From Owenia fusiformis (Eukaryota > Annelida > Polychaeta > Sabellida > Oweniidae): 64,000 nucleotides of DNA. Under the pieces are notes generated by a model that saw only the letters and a list, made by a program, of their open reading frames with translations, did not search any database and was not told where the DNA came from. The stretch is from the NCBI GenBank assembly GCA_903813345.2, contig CAIIXF020000001.1:56997885-57061884 (forward strand), given 5' to 3'. Made by a program: the position numbers and the translations under genes. Of the stretch, positions 33,801 to 47,062 are shown piece by piece (the first letter of the stretch is position 1; each line of letters starts with the position of its first letter).

Positions 33801-35005
33801 TAAAAATTTATTTTATTTAGTGTATATCCTGTCTTATGGTACACTTGCTTACGTTTCACTCTATCTAAATGTATCTGTACATATTCATCTATTGATTGCA
33901 GGGAGAAATCGTGCAACTTCAAGCACATAAATTGAGATATAACACGAAATTAAAAGTTCATTTTCATTTCATTTTGATTTTTCACTTCTCAAATTTTTTG
34001 TGTTTGCTGATTTTTGGGAACAGTTCTTAAACAATCGTCATTTGGGTTATGTTTAAATGTGAATGCAGATTTTAGAACATGGTTGAATACACACTTGAAT
34101 GAAAGCCATTGGTGAATTGACCAATTCTAGACACATGGATTCTTACGATCTCCAAATGTGAGGGGTTGTCTAGTTCCAAGACTTATAGGCTAGTCTTGCA
34201 AGCGTTGATTAGTCACCCATGTTATATTTCAAAAGTCCAAATATAATGGTGCTGGCTATGCATATATTTCTTACCTCAATCGATTCTAAACACCACCAGA
34301 AATTTTTTCCCAATGGCAAAGAATGTGGCTGTCTCAAATTGCAGTAATACACACTTCAATGTTTCAATCAACCAGTATTTCAAAATATCTGCCCTCAGAG
34401 GCCATGAATATTTCATCCAGTGTGTATATTTCAACATCTCTTCATTCCCGGGAACATTATCCTGACAACACAGTGACACAGTGACCACTATCAATCTTCA
34501 TTATTCAATATACTGAAAGTGCGGTTACTTTTTTGACTGCTGGTTTGGACTCCCATTTTTGTTTGGTCATAATCACTGTGTTGGTGTATATTTCACCTTA
34601 TTTTTTAACTTCAGTTGAGTCTCAATACTCTAAGCATTATTTTGATACTTAAAACATGGTCATAATCCCTTGCAAATTGCAGATATTGACCTTGAAGTGC
34701 AAATTTCTTACTTTTTTGGGCCAAAACTATGCTCATGGACATGACCTCATATCTATTAATTGATCGCCAAGAAATGTTTAAAAAAATTCTCTGAAAAGTT
34801 GCAAAAATATGAAAGTTAAATAAACATCAACAGAATATCACTGATCAAAGCCACAGGCATGAGAAAAAAATTATTTTGAATTTACTTTTTTTTTAAGTTA
34901 CCAGACTTCATTCTATTATATTAGATATTAGATAGATGGTGCTGGCTGTGCCTGACAAGCTTGAGATATCAGTTTGGTTGGCCTGTACATGTATTTTTGG
35001 ACTGT

Positions 35006-35102
35006 TTGATGCAATCCTCAGTTGTGCAAATCTGAAAGTCGTAGATGATGAAGTGATTGATATTTGAAAAATAACATGTGACTCCATTGAGGATTGCATC
35101 AA
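35006..35102. repeat. Short inverted repeat
   Basis: TTTGATGCAATCCTCA near 35006 is matched by TGAGGATTGCATCAAA ending near 35102. It lies in the presumed 5' UTR intron of the ATF2-like gene. Confidence 0.55.
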
Positions 35103-36016
35103 AATTCTGAACCTGCAGTCTGACCTTATATTAAATCAAGCAAAAATGGTAAATTGAGAGTGCTATAAACACAACAATGTATTTGAATGATTTCACTAGA
35201 ATAAGTGTTCTTTTTGAGGTGTTGTTCCTGTAAAATTCAAGGAAATTCCTGCGGGTGATCAGTGATTGACTGCCAAAGCTGAATGTTTACTGCCCTAGGA
35301 GGATGTAAATTAAGAAAGTCAAAAAGTGACAGCAATATAAGGCATGTGTTAAATATTGGACATTTTGAAATACTTGTTGATTTAAAGATTGAAGTGTATA
35401 TTACTGCAATTTTAGACAGCCACGTCTTTTTTGCCATCGGAAGAACATTTCTGGTGGTGTCTAGATCGAATCAGTTGAGATAAGAAATTTTATTTTTCAG
35501 TGAAAAAATGTAAGGGTTTATCCATATAGAACATAGCTCTATTCATAGTCTAGTCTATTCTATATTTCATATACCGTGGTATAGAATACATGATGTAACT
35601 GCGTGCCTTAGGCATGATACTGCTGAGCAAACTCATAGTATCATGAAATATGATATCTGTTTGCTTTAAACACAGCCAGACCTTTAGAGGAATCAAATAC
35701 ATTTATGTAACATTCAAAAATACTCTGTAAAATGTTTTGTTTTACAAAATATATCAGTCAAATTGTCGTTAGAACAATATCAAAACAAGCCCTTTTCTTT
35801 CATGAATTTATTGAGGTTTGTAATTTTAGTTTGTGTCATGTGATCATTTTTACATTTATTTGATATCAGAAACAATCTCTATTTACTCATTACTATTGCA
35901 GATAAAAATGATATTGCTTGAAATTCATCCTATTTTTTCATTATCTTCAGAGTGAGAGAAAACCATACAAGATCTGGTAGGATCCTTAATCCGCCTAGAG
36001 AGGAAAGAGGGAAAAT

Positions 36017-39000
36017 ATGACTGACAATGACAAACCATTTGCCTGTCAGGCTAAAGGCTGTAATATGGTAAGTATTTACAGGTGTCATGAACTTGATATC
36101 ACCAAATATGTTAAGCTTTGTCTATTGTCTATACAGTATAAAATGCTTTAATTTGTTGAACCTCAATTTGAACTTTGAAAATCTCATCTCATATCGTGGT
36201 TATGAATATTAATTACTTATTTATACATACAATTAAACGCATGATTTTTAGCGCTTTGCCAATGAGGACCATTTGGTTGTACATACTGCTAGACATGAAA
36301 TGTCTCTAGCACTGTCAGCATCAACAGGATCTAGTGCAATCACTAGTATGAGCGCCAACATCTTCTTTGTTGGTAAGTTACCAAGCTTTGAACTCATGGA
36401 CCTAATCTGATAGTATAGATAATAAGATTTTTTGCCTAAAATTCTTTCAAAACCATAAAGATTTTAACCATTCTGAGCATTTTTCGTGTGGTATTGGGCC
36501 AAAATTGTCCAATGTGTCAACCCCCTGGAATTTTTTGTAAAGTGAATCCCCCTTGGCAAAATTTAGCTATGGGCCTAAACATGGTGCAGTATTTACATAT
36601 TCTGTTATCCCTTACTATGTTACAGTGGTATCTTCCCATTTCAATTTCAAAACAATGGTTTAAGTCCATGAATGAAACTGAATGACTATCAATCTTGACT
36701 GAGTTTTGATTAATCTAAAAAGTTATTTCAATGCAAGTACTGTAAAATGCATGTGCAATTCTGATTTTTACATTAAGAAAACAATTTGGCAAAACATATA
36801 CAGTCACCCAAAAGTTTGAACACTCTGAGTGTGAAATTAGCCTAAATGTCATGTCATCTTTCATAAAATAGTCATCTGTTTGAGAATACAAATGTAATAA
36901 TTACAAATTCACGTCATGTATGTATATGTTTATGTAATAATCTTATTATAGATCAAACACCAACTCCAACCAAATTTCTAAAAAACTGTGAGGAAGTTGG
37001 TTTATTCCATGATCTGAAAAATCCATTTGAGGAAGCATTCAAGAAAGCATCAAACGAAGGAGAGGTAGGGGTAAGGGAGTTTCATTTAAATTCTTGATTT
37101 CTCTGCTGTATTAACATTAACATGTTTATTACCAGGTCGATCAATAAGTTCTGAGAAAAGTACTCTAAATTATCAAGAGTTTTCTAATTTTTTATTTGAA
37201 CCTTTCACAGAGCATGTAAAATGAATTATACTTAAGTACTTGGTATTGTTTACTACTAACAATAAATGCAATGAAGTTATTCATGAGTCTATGCTTTATA
37301 CAGAAAAGACCTCATAAGAACCATGGGCTTTCAACTAGAATCTAATTGAAAGCCCATGTATGAACTAAACTTTTTCTGAAAAAGTGCAATTTGAAATAAT
37401 TGTGCCAACAGTTTCAAAGGGGAAAATCAGAAAATATTTATAACGAAATATTCAGAGTGAACATACAGTGATTAAATGGTTTAGATTCAACTAGATTTAA
37501 GAACTAGGTTTTAGAATTGAAATTTTCGGGCGCATAGTTGAAAGTTCATTTATGCCCAGTTGAGAATTTTGGAATGCTGAAAACTAGAAAATAGAAAAGT
37601 TTTTGACTTTTCTTAGTCTGAATTTCTCATAACATTTCAAGAAATGATTTTGTCTCACTGTTGATTTTCCGAAAATTTGACACATTCTAAGATCATCCAT
37701 GATATCCCAAATAATCAGTTTTGTTTAACAAACTTGATATCAAATTGTCATCCATAGATTCCAGTTTATGCACATAAAAAATTGGATTAATAGGATAGGT
37801 ATTTAAGAAATTATTACACTTTAAGTGGGTTCTGTTTTTTTGGTCACCGTGTACATGTATATGATGTTTCAAGAAATCATATTTTCAATCAAAATTATAT
37901 TTTATTTTCAGAGTCCTTTACCTGGGCCTTCAAGTCACCCTGGCCTGGCTAGTCCATTACCAGGACCCCATAGTCAAACTATAAACACCCCTCAACCTAT
38001 GAACACACCAGTTATACCAAAAGTGGTTGAGGTACAATCTACTTCCGACTTAGAGGATAGAGACATTCCCCACAAACTGTTCAAGACTAAAAAACATCGG
38101 AAGCAGAGTCCACTTACAAAAGACACTACCCCAAGAAAATCCGATAAAAATGAAAAGGAAAAATCAGACAATGAGGAATCACTTATAATTGTGAACTCCT
38201 CCCCAGAACCAGAGAAAGACCTCCACAACAATGAACATATTCCTGTTGCAGTCACACAGACAGGGAGTGAACCCCTCGGACCAGAAACCATAGCCAGCCC
38301 CATGGAAAATCCCCAATTAGTTCCATCAATCTCACCAGTGGATATCCCTGTCCCACAAGTGGAAGTCACTGTAGCTGTAGACAATAATTCCAAAGCAAAA
38401 GTGAATCAGATTGAACAACAGGGGCCTGTAAATGATCCCCAAGTGATTCCTGTGCCAGTTACCATGGTGCCAAATATAGTCAGTCGACCCACTGAGGAAG
38501 TGCACTCAAGCCCCAGTACTCCAAAAAGCATGTGAGTATTTAATATTGAAAAATTCTTTACTTTGGACAGTTTTTTCAGTACAGGGATCACTTGTGTTCT
38601 TTCATTTCACTTTCTTTCTTTCATCCGTCTATCAGTCCATCTGGAAGATAACTCAAATACTAGTTGACGGATTTTCTTCATATTTGGTGGAAAGATGTAT
38701 ATTAGTAAATAATTTCCCCAACTGAACGAAGTTCAAGGGGGATTAAGGAAAGCCATCCGTCTGTCCATCCGTCCGTCCATCCATCCGTGAATCCGGGTAA
38801 TAACTCAAATATCGGTTGGAGGATTTTGTTCAAATTTTATGGGCTTATGCCTTATGGGTGAAGGACCTCTGCTCGAGAAGGTATTTTCAATATGGCCACT
38901 CAATTCAAAATGGCCACCATTTTTCGTAAAAAAATTAATCTTGGACAACTCAAATACTAGTTGATGGATTTGGTTCAAATTTTATATGCTGGTGCCTAAA

Positions 39001-42000
39001 GACAAAGGGGCTTTGCTGAAGAAGAGATTTTTAAGATGGCTACTGATTTTCAAAATGGCAGCCATTTGTCGTAAAAATGTAATGTTTGATAACTCAAGTA
39101 CCAGCTGACGGATTTAGATGCTGATACCTAGGGACACAGGAACTCTGGTCGAGAAGGAATTCTCAAGGTGGCAGCTGAATTTCATAATAGCCGCCATTCT
39201 TCGTAACAGAATGTAATCTTTGATAATTCAAAAACCAGTGGATGAATTTGGTTCAAATTTCATATGCTGATGCCTAAAGACTCCACTCAAAAAGACATTT
39301 TCAAAATGGCTACCAAATTTCAAAATGGCCGCCATTTTTCATAAAAACGTAATCTTTGATAATTCAAGTACCAGTGGACGGATTTGGTTCAAATTTTATA
39401 TGCTGATGCCTTGAGATAAAGGAGCTTTGCTTGGGAAGAAATATCCAAGATGGAACCTGAATTTCAAAATGGCTGCTATTTTTCTATAACATAATATTAG
39501 ATAACTTAAATACCAGTTAACGGATTTGGTTCAAATCTTATATGCTGATACAAAGAGCTCTGTTCAATAAGAAATTTTCAAGATGGCTGCCAATATTCAA
39601 AATTTTTTTGTTCGGTGCGATCTCCTACTCCTTGGAGTTGATGTTTTCTAGTTATAACATGTATAGATGTCATTACTTCAAAATGTAGCTTATAAACACT
39701 AATGGAAATCTAAAATTAAAATATCATTTCTATGTTTACTTGTTTCTATTTCAGGCAATAAGTAATGCTTACATTGCCAGAATACAATAAATGGTACTGT
39801 GGTCTAATAAGTGAGTCCAATGCATAGCTGTTTATTATGTAATACAAACTTTCCAAGCACCCGATAACTGAAACATACCCCCAATGGCTTAACTCATTAT
39901 GTTTTTCAGTCCAAGCTCCCCAGTGGCTGTTCCAGCATCCCAGGACCCCAAGCAGATCCAAGTGATATTACTACAACTCCCCACAGGCCAGACTGTTCCT
40001 GTTGCAATACCATCTGGCCTTGCTAATCCACAGGTACAATATTTATTTTTATTTTATTTTTTCCACAGGAACAATATATTTCAATACTGCTCGCTGTACT
40101 TACAGCTTGGCAGGCAACAGGCAATTGTTTTTAGAATTGTTCACCTATTTTTATTCCAACAAATTCCAGTTCATTTAAGATAAAAAGAAGTTATACTTCG
40201 GCCACAACAGGAAACAACTCAAATGCTAGATGATGTACCTTGGTAAATTGGTCAGCTGTTTTCTGCATATTTTAAATAAATGGCTGCCACTTTTGAAAAT
40301 GGGAGTATTCAGAGTTGGAAATAAGTAAAGAACACTGAATCAGCATGAATGTGAGTTCAATCAATACATTTACTGCGATTACCATCTGTGACCTCAGTTT
40401 TTGTAATTTCTACAAACCATTCACTTGAAAGCCCATTTTAACACACTTAGAAATTAAAAGACTCATGACATTTTGGCATGCATTGGCCATTTTTTAGCTA
40501 AATTGATAAAAGACAAGAAAGCTGGAATTATTTATTAATATCTTCGTGACTTTTATTTGTCGATATATATGGGTGCAATACCAAATTTTTCAAATGTGGG
40601 AATACCAAATGTGGTACATGTAATTCATTTTTCAGGTCAATTTTCCCGCTGCAGTACCACTTCCTTCCCCACAGAATGTGTCTCCCCTAACCAATAGTTT
40701 ACGGGCAGCTAAACGGGCACCTGTCACCAATGTGGTTTCCAGTACTTCACAGATGACAAAATTAGTAAGTGATTGTTGCAAGTTGTGCAAGACAATATTG
40801 TTGTTGTTGATGTATTTTGTTATCATTTATTAATTTTATGCAATCAGTGTAAATTGATTAGTACCTTATGTAAGTTCATTTTCAATCATCAGGAACATTA
40901 TAGGAGAGAATAGTTGGTTAATCTAGCACTGGATGTGGGTTTGGGCAATATTTACTTCCTTGTACAGTGTATGATACTATGAAATAAGTTTGACCTCATT
41001 AAAGTAAAACCTGTTTATATTAAACTATGCTGAGACCTATTTGAAGTGCATTGAAAGCTGTTCACATTATAGATGCATTATGCCATAGGTGTCTTCCCCA
41101 GACAATCAATGATGTCCTATTGTTATTGCTCATATAATATCTCACATACCATGGATATATCTTGAGAATAACTTTTGGGTATATTATTGCCGAAATATCG
41201 GAAATAATCAACAGAACAACCAAACTCCAGAATTAAACACAATCGATTCCTCGACTAGCGAGGGGAATCCCCATTGAGTCACACAAGCGCCCACAAGCGC
41301 CTTGAAACAGACAGCCAATCAGGTTTATGATAAACAAATTCAACGTCCAATCAGATAACAGAAGGACTTTCCCGGTATATTCAAACTTCAGATTGAATTA
41401 ATTTCTTCGAAAATAATTAGATCGGCCAGCACAATCGCAAAATTAACACTGAAAGAGGGGGATTTTGGACTTCTTCTTTGGAAAGTACATTGGTATATAT
41501 GTGGTGAAACTCAACATGCAAACAAGTTCAGAGGGGTGTTGATTGTGCTTTCCTATGGCATAGTGTCTCTTTAAGAAGTTTTAACATGTATCAATGGTTA
41601 GATTTACACATCTGTTAAATTGCTTTGTTTTGAAACATTTTGACAAAAAAAGCTTTGTCATGAAGATTTTTTGAGGTACAGAATTCTTTGTTACAAAGTT
41701 TGTTTTTGTCAAAAGGCATCTTAAGGAAGCAAATTGACCATGCGGTGTAACAGGAACCAGTGAATTAGTATCATCATTTCATGATATTCACTCTAGAACT
41801 AGAAGGTGTTCACATATACAGGTTTTATTGTACATCTCGTTTCAGACCAACCATGAGGAAAATATGTCCAATAATTGAGCCAATTAAAAGTCTTCCTACT
41901 TAATCAGACTTCCCATGAAACAAGGAAGAGAATTGGATGCAGATTGAATAATTTGTCATTATTGTAATTGTTATACTCAAGAAGGAAGTTACCAGCATTA

Positions 42001-45000
42001 ATTTTCTAATAAATCTCAAATCCTGAATATCTTCAATATACATATGCAATAATAACTACAATGCATTTTGCAGAAATTGAAAGAGGCATTAACCCAAAAC
42101 CAAATCCCAGATGCTGTGGCAAGAATGAACAGTCAGCAGCAGTCACCTGGCTCTGAGAGACACAGTGTTATGTCTCCTGTGTCACCTGCCTACTCTGAAC
42201 TTTCAGAGGCTGATTCATCTGTTCCATAGTAAGTTATTTACCCATACTTGTTCAAGTTCGGCTACCTGTTATGTTTTATAAATTTGGCAACTTTGTTTTT
42301 ATTAAGTTTGGCTCTGATCCCATTGGTTTATTGTCACCCAGTGGGCATTTTCCAGAATTTTGACAATCTTCAAGATTTGATTTTTATTTTGTTTAAGTTA
42401 AATATTTGATGTAAATAAATAAATAGAAAGTCAAATTATCAGCAAAATATTTCTTTTGAAGCTCCACATTTTTTACTGGAATCTATTGCTCTTCTATTGA
42501 ACATTTCATTGTCGTCAAGATTTCAGTATTACATAAGATGCCATTACCTCTGACACACTGCTCTCATCTGCTATGGATATTCCAAAGAACCTTTGAATGT
42601 TCTAGTGATTTACATATACTTCATATACATTTACAAATGTGGAGTTTTCTCATTTTAACACACCCTGTATACTTACTTCAGTAAAAGAAGACGTATAGAG
42701 AGTGCAGATGATGACATTGAAGAAAGACGCCAGAAATTCTTGGAGCGTAATCGTGCAGCAGCAGCTAGATGTCGTGACAAGAGAAAACAGTGGATCAATA
42801 CTTTGGAAGCCAAATCAGAAGCCTTGGAGAATAAGAATTCGGAACTACAGGTAAAACCCCCATTTCTTAAACAGTTTAAAAAATTAATATTTTGGGTTAA
42901 TCAATACAACAAAATGATCATCACCAAAATAACCCTAATGTAATGTCTTTGAAGACATTTTTGTGCAAATAAACGATTTCTAGTTCATTTTCAGATATTT
43001 TCTGATTATCTAATCACAAAAGTTATTTCTCTCGTATGTATATTCACCTACTTCCGAGGCAAAGTTATTGCAGGATTGAGTTTCAGTGTTAAAGTATTGT
43101 CTTGCATGTGTATGTTTTTCTTCAGAATGAGATCAATAAACTGCGAGATGAGGTTGTGTCATTGAAATCAATGTTGATACTACATAAAGACTGTAACGTC
43201 ACAAAGATGCAGCTAGCAATGGCCAAACAGGCTGCCGAGAACCTGACTAGTGCAGGTTAGCAAAACTTGTTTAGTTTTAGTTAGTACATTGTAGTATGAC
43301 CAAAATGTCATTGTTATGGTATAAGAGACCCAGTAAAGACATATACAGCCAACAGGGTGGTCCAATAAATATTGCTTTTTTAAATTCATCCCTATTCAAA
43401 CTATTTGTACTATAAGTTATTGAATGATTTGAAGTGCAATACAGGATATATTCTGCTCGAAAAATTTTGTATTGGAACGAGACAAAGTCGAGTGTCAGTA
43501 CAGAATATCGAGACAGAATATATCCTGTATTACACTTCAAATCATCCAATAACGTTTTTATCGTGTGATCCTCTGTATTGCTACTGAGATCGTCCCCTCC
43601 GTACCAATATTTTCTGTATTGCAACGGAGATGATCAACGGGAACTATCTCAGTAGCAATACAGATTGGTTTCTCTAGAAACACCAGGTACCAACATTATA
43701 TGACATCTTTTATTATTCCAACAAACAAAGTTCAGTAGGAATATAGTGTAGCTGTCAGTCCGTCCATCCATCTGTCTGGAAGATAACTCGAATAGTAGTT
43801 GACAGATTTTCTTCACATTTGGTGGAAAGATGTATATTGGTAAATAGTTTTACGCGAAACAAATTGTTTCAAGCTGGCCATCTGTTTAAAAATGGCGGGA
43901 ATTTTTTCGCAAAAATATTATGTTTTTCATTTTAAACAAAAAGAATAAATATTATTATTTGAAGTTTTGGTAGTATATGCACAACATCTATCCATTTAAC
44001 ATATATCCCATGTTTTTCACCCTGACCCCCAGGGGTTGTGAATGGGGGGTTTGGAAAACAGGAATTTGTTTTAATTTTGAGATGTTTTTGAAGTATAGTT
44101 TTATTATACTCACATGAAAGGCACTAAGAGTTGATCGGAAATATTGTATCCTTTTTATTCTGATTTGAGCCTCGTAAAAAGTGGCCCCATAATGTAGGAT
44201 TTCGCTATTATTTTCTGATCTCTCAAAAGTATATTATACTCAAATTGAAGGAATTTCAGAGTAGATCACAATTATGATATTGTTTTTCTGATTTGTGCCT
44301 CGGAAAATTCAAAATGGCTGCCTAGAGCAGGAATTCGCCATTACTTATGAGTTATCTTGAAAGTATGGTTACATGATACTACAATCTCAAATATTTATTT
44401 AAGGGAAGAATAGATGGTAAATATAACATTGTGACTGTACAGATTCATGATCTATATATTGTTCGTTGGGATTTGCTACTCCATTGAGTTGCCATTTTCT
44501 ATTTATATCATCTTTCATCCTGATGCTGTGACTACATGACAAATGTAATGCATGACATATGTCGATTTGTAATGAGGAAGGAGGACATGATTTAAGAAAA
44601 GCCAATTATGTGTTTGAGAAACAAATTGTTAATAAGGATATGTGATTTACTACTTAACGGAGTAGTTCTTATCCACACTCTTCCCGTCTTCCACTTGCTT
44701 TACAATAAATAGGATACAATAATGGATCTTTTAACCTATCAAAAACTATGGTAGATTGGCTGGTCAGATATATATAGGGTTGGCCAAAAAATGTCCATAT
44801 TTTGTATTTTGCAATAACTATGGTCTCCAACTTTTTTGTGATGGCATCCCGCGATTGGAGTTCAGTGTCTGTAACAAATGGCAGGGGGTGACATTTCACA
44901 TGTTTAAGTCTTGTTTTATAATGCAAAGATTTCAGTTATCTTTTTATATTTTGCATGATAGTGGAATGTCTGTTAACCTCTCCTACCCCTAAGATTTATT

Positions 45001-47062
45001 TATCCCATTACAGGAACAATTGCAAAATAATTCCTGCATATCCATCAAAAATATTTCTGAAATATATGCATTATTTAAAAGATAACACCAATTCAAACAT
45101 GACCGTGCTCTATTCGAATTTCTCAACCAATCAGAATGCAGCATAGCCAATATAGAACGTTCTCTAATTCTCCATAGATGCACGACCATGCTCTATTCAA
45201 TCTGCAATTTGCATTGTTTTGAGTGACGTCACATCTCAGCTGCACATCTGGGGCTCTGTCCGGGGATAGCTGTTCTTTTTTACTCCCTCCGTAACTACTG
45301 TAACTATTTAACTATGGCTGACTTCAAGTTTGCAGTCGCATACACCGTATAAAATCTAAAACGGGGAGTAAAATAGAACAGCCCAAACAAATTCTAAAAT
45401 TTTTCCGGCCGACTTCAGAATCTTGACAGCATGCGTATTCTTCCTTCATGCCCGTTCCACAGACACGGCTTTTACTAATTTTTATATTTGAATCGGAATA
45501 AATAATGATAGGCCATTCAATATGGTGAAATTCAGCACGAGTTGGACAGAATGTTAGTACAAATGCACTCACCTTCGGTTCGTGCTTTGTACAACATTCT
45601 GTCCAACTCGTGCTGAATTTCACCATATTGAATGGCCTATCATTATTTATTCCTTAAATAAAGAATATGGATGTTTTTTGCCCACCCTGTATAACTATAC
45701 ACTGTAATAGTAATTAGAAGATAAATTGTTGCATCTGTAACCACAACTCCAAGAGCAAATGTCTTAATTTGCCTAATGCATAATTGAAAAATAAACCAAT
45801 TAGGTTAATACCACCAATGTTAATTTTGCTAACAGCTTCATAAAATGTTGCTTTTAGCTATTTATTTTGTATTGTCAAGTGTAATTTCCACAGTTGTCCT
45901 GTGTAACCTTCAAGTTCCAATTAAGTAAAACAAAAACACTCTCCAGAGAGTATGTCTGTATAATTATTGTTCTACAAAACACATTTTAAATCCTTCAGGT
46001 AATATTAATGTCATTTGATATTGATGTATGCCCCAGATTGTGTTTGGGGAGGAGAAAGTCTTTTCATTTTGTTGGTGCATTTTTAAAGATAAGCTTACTT
46101 TTTCTGAGGTAGAAAACAAATAATGTTCAATAATATTTTTAGAGGAGGGAGGAGGATCATCTGAATTAATTATTATATCTTACAATTCAGTACAGTAGAA
46201 ACTCCGTTAAGTTGAGAAATCCTAATGAGAATTCCTCATAGTGGATTTTAGAAATTCATAACTCGATGAAGTTTCTGTCAATGCACCTCCCCCTCCCCAT
46301 CCCTAAAGAAGCTATTTATTGATATCTGTGGTGTTATAATCTGTAATGAGTGAATTGGACATCATATAGTTTCAACACCTGAGTTCTATTAATTGTGTAT
46401 AGGATGAGTTATATGAGATCCACAAGATAGTACCACATCTCATCTTACATGGCTTATTGAGGACATTTGTTTTCGAAGGCTTATTGAGGACATTTGCTTT
46501 CTAAGAATATCATAACATTTAAAAGTGACGAAGCACATGGGCTTTCAAGTGAAAATCAATGTGAAGGATAAAATGAAGAATGGCAATAATTCTTGAAAAA
46601 CATTTTCAATTCTAATGAATTTGGGAATTGATTAACTTGCTTCTAAAGAACTAGACCAAAAAAATAAATATATATATTTGATCTGATATCCAAAAGCTTT
46701 TCTTTAAGAATTTTCATCTGGGATGGTAAAAGACACATTGGCATATTTATTGAAAATATTGCATCTAACATATTACTCTCCATATCCTTTGTATGCCGTC
46801 ACTTGAAAATAGTACTAAATTATGGGTTAAACAATGAACATTTCTAATTGCAGTTCCAACTATCACAGTGTCAAGTCCTGCAGACAAAGAATCTGCATCA
46901 GTGGTTCCCCTGTCCTCAATCTACCCACAGGGAGCAGTTATTCCACAGCACAACAAACCTGTCACCACGGAAATCGTAATTGACCCCAGGGGACTCGATC
47001 TGACAATGTCTGCTGTCCCAATACAAATGAAACCAATAAAACTGGCGTCAAAACCAAAGTGA
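36017..47062 (+). CDS. ATF2: ATF2/ATF7-type bZIP transcription factor, ten coding exons
   Basis: Exons 36017-36067, 36252-36372, 36952-37064, 37912-38531, 39910-40033, 40636-40764, 42074-42228, 42682-42850, 43126-43255 and 46854-47062 join in phase to 606 residues. A C2H2 finger comes first (C10, C15, H28, H32). The MAP-kinase docking/activation motif DQTPTPTKFLKNCEEVGLF follows, with Thr60 and Thr62 matching the two p38/JNK target threonines of human ATF2. The middle is Pro/Ser-rich, with VILLQLPTGQTVPVAIPSG. The bZIP has a basic region ERNRAAAARCRDKRK (459-473) and leucines at 479, 486, 493, 500 and 507. The family dimerises, also with Jun proteins, binds TGACGTCA in the nucleus, and is switched on by stress kinases. 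One invertebrate gene often stands for ATF2, ATF7 and CREB5, so the symbol marks the family. A 5' UTR exon probably starts at 35951. Confidence 0.93.
36495..36577. repeat. Second copy of the TAGCTATGGGCCT foldback family
   Basis: It shares CCCCCTTGGCAAA and GCTATGGGCCT with the element at 16488-16595, with a GGGCCAAAA segment at its left. It lies in an ATF2-like intron. Confidence 0.55.
38620..39640. repeat. Intronic tandem array, six units of about 130-147 bp
   Basis: Units begin TAACTCAAATAC.AG.TGACGG near 38801, 38944, 39089, 39222, 39358 and 39500. Each continues with ATTTGGTTCAAATTTTATAT and a palindromic AAAATGGC.GCCATTTTT. The leader (GTCCATCCGTCCGTCCATCC and GGTGGAAAGATGTATATT) recurs at 43718-43870 in another intron of the gene. 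Confidence 0.8.
41002..41830. mobile_element. TA-flanked element with AAAACCTGT ends in an ATF2-like intron, itself carrying a nested foldback
   Basis: The left end AAGTAAAACCTGTTTATAT and right end ATATACAGGTTTTATTG are inverted, the right one followed by TA. Inside, TTATGCCATAGG (about 41078) and CCTATGGCATAG (about 41553) form another inverted pair, suggesting a second, nested insertion of about 490 bp. Confidence 0.55.
43416..43663. repeat. Pair of adjacent foldbacks in the ATF2-like intron
   Basis: Arms 43416-43459 and 43509-43553 pair (GAATGATTTGAAGTG against CACTTCAAATCATCC, and GGATATATTCTG against CAGAATATATCC). Directly downstream, CTGTATTGCTACTGAGAT near 43574 pairs with ATCTCAGTAGCAATACAG near 43663. 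Confidence 0.75.
43718..43870. repeat. Copy of the leader of the 38.6-kb intronic repeat
   Basis: CCGTCCATCCATCTGTCTGG, GAAGATAACTC and TTTGGTGGAAAGATGTATAT match the start of the 38620-39640 array. Two loose AAAATGGC segments follow (about 43890 and 44309). Confidence 0.65.
44775..45689. mobile_element. About 915-bp TA-flanked element in the ATF2-like intron
   Basis: The left end TAGGGTTGGCCAAAAAATGT and right end ATGTTTTTTGCCCACCCTG are inverted over about 30 bp, with TA outside both. Inside are two copies of TGCTCTATTC(G/A)A about 80 bp apart, a TGACGTCA site at 45234-45241, and the long hairpin listed separately. There is no transposase frame, so it is non-autonomous, probably mariner-like. 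Confidence 0.65.
45495..45653. repeat. Long hairpin: 61-bp arms, apparently perfect, with a 37-bp loop
   Basis: The arm 45495-45555 (GGAATAAATAATGATAGGCC onward) is the reverse complement of 45593-45653. I saw no mismatch by eye. The inner part of the loop still pairs (GTACAAA against TTTGTAC). Confidence 0.88.
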
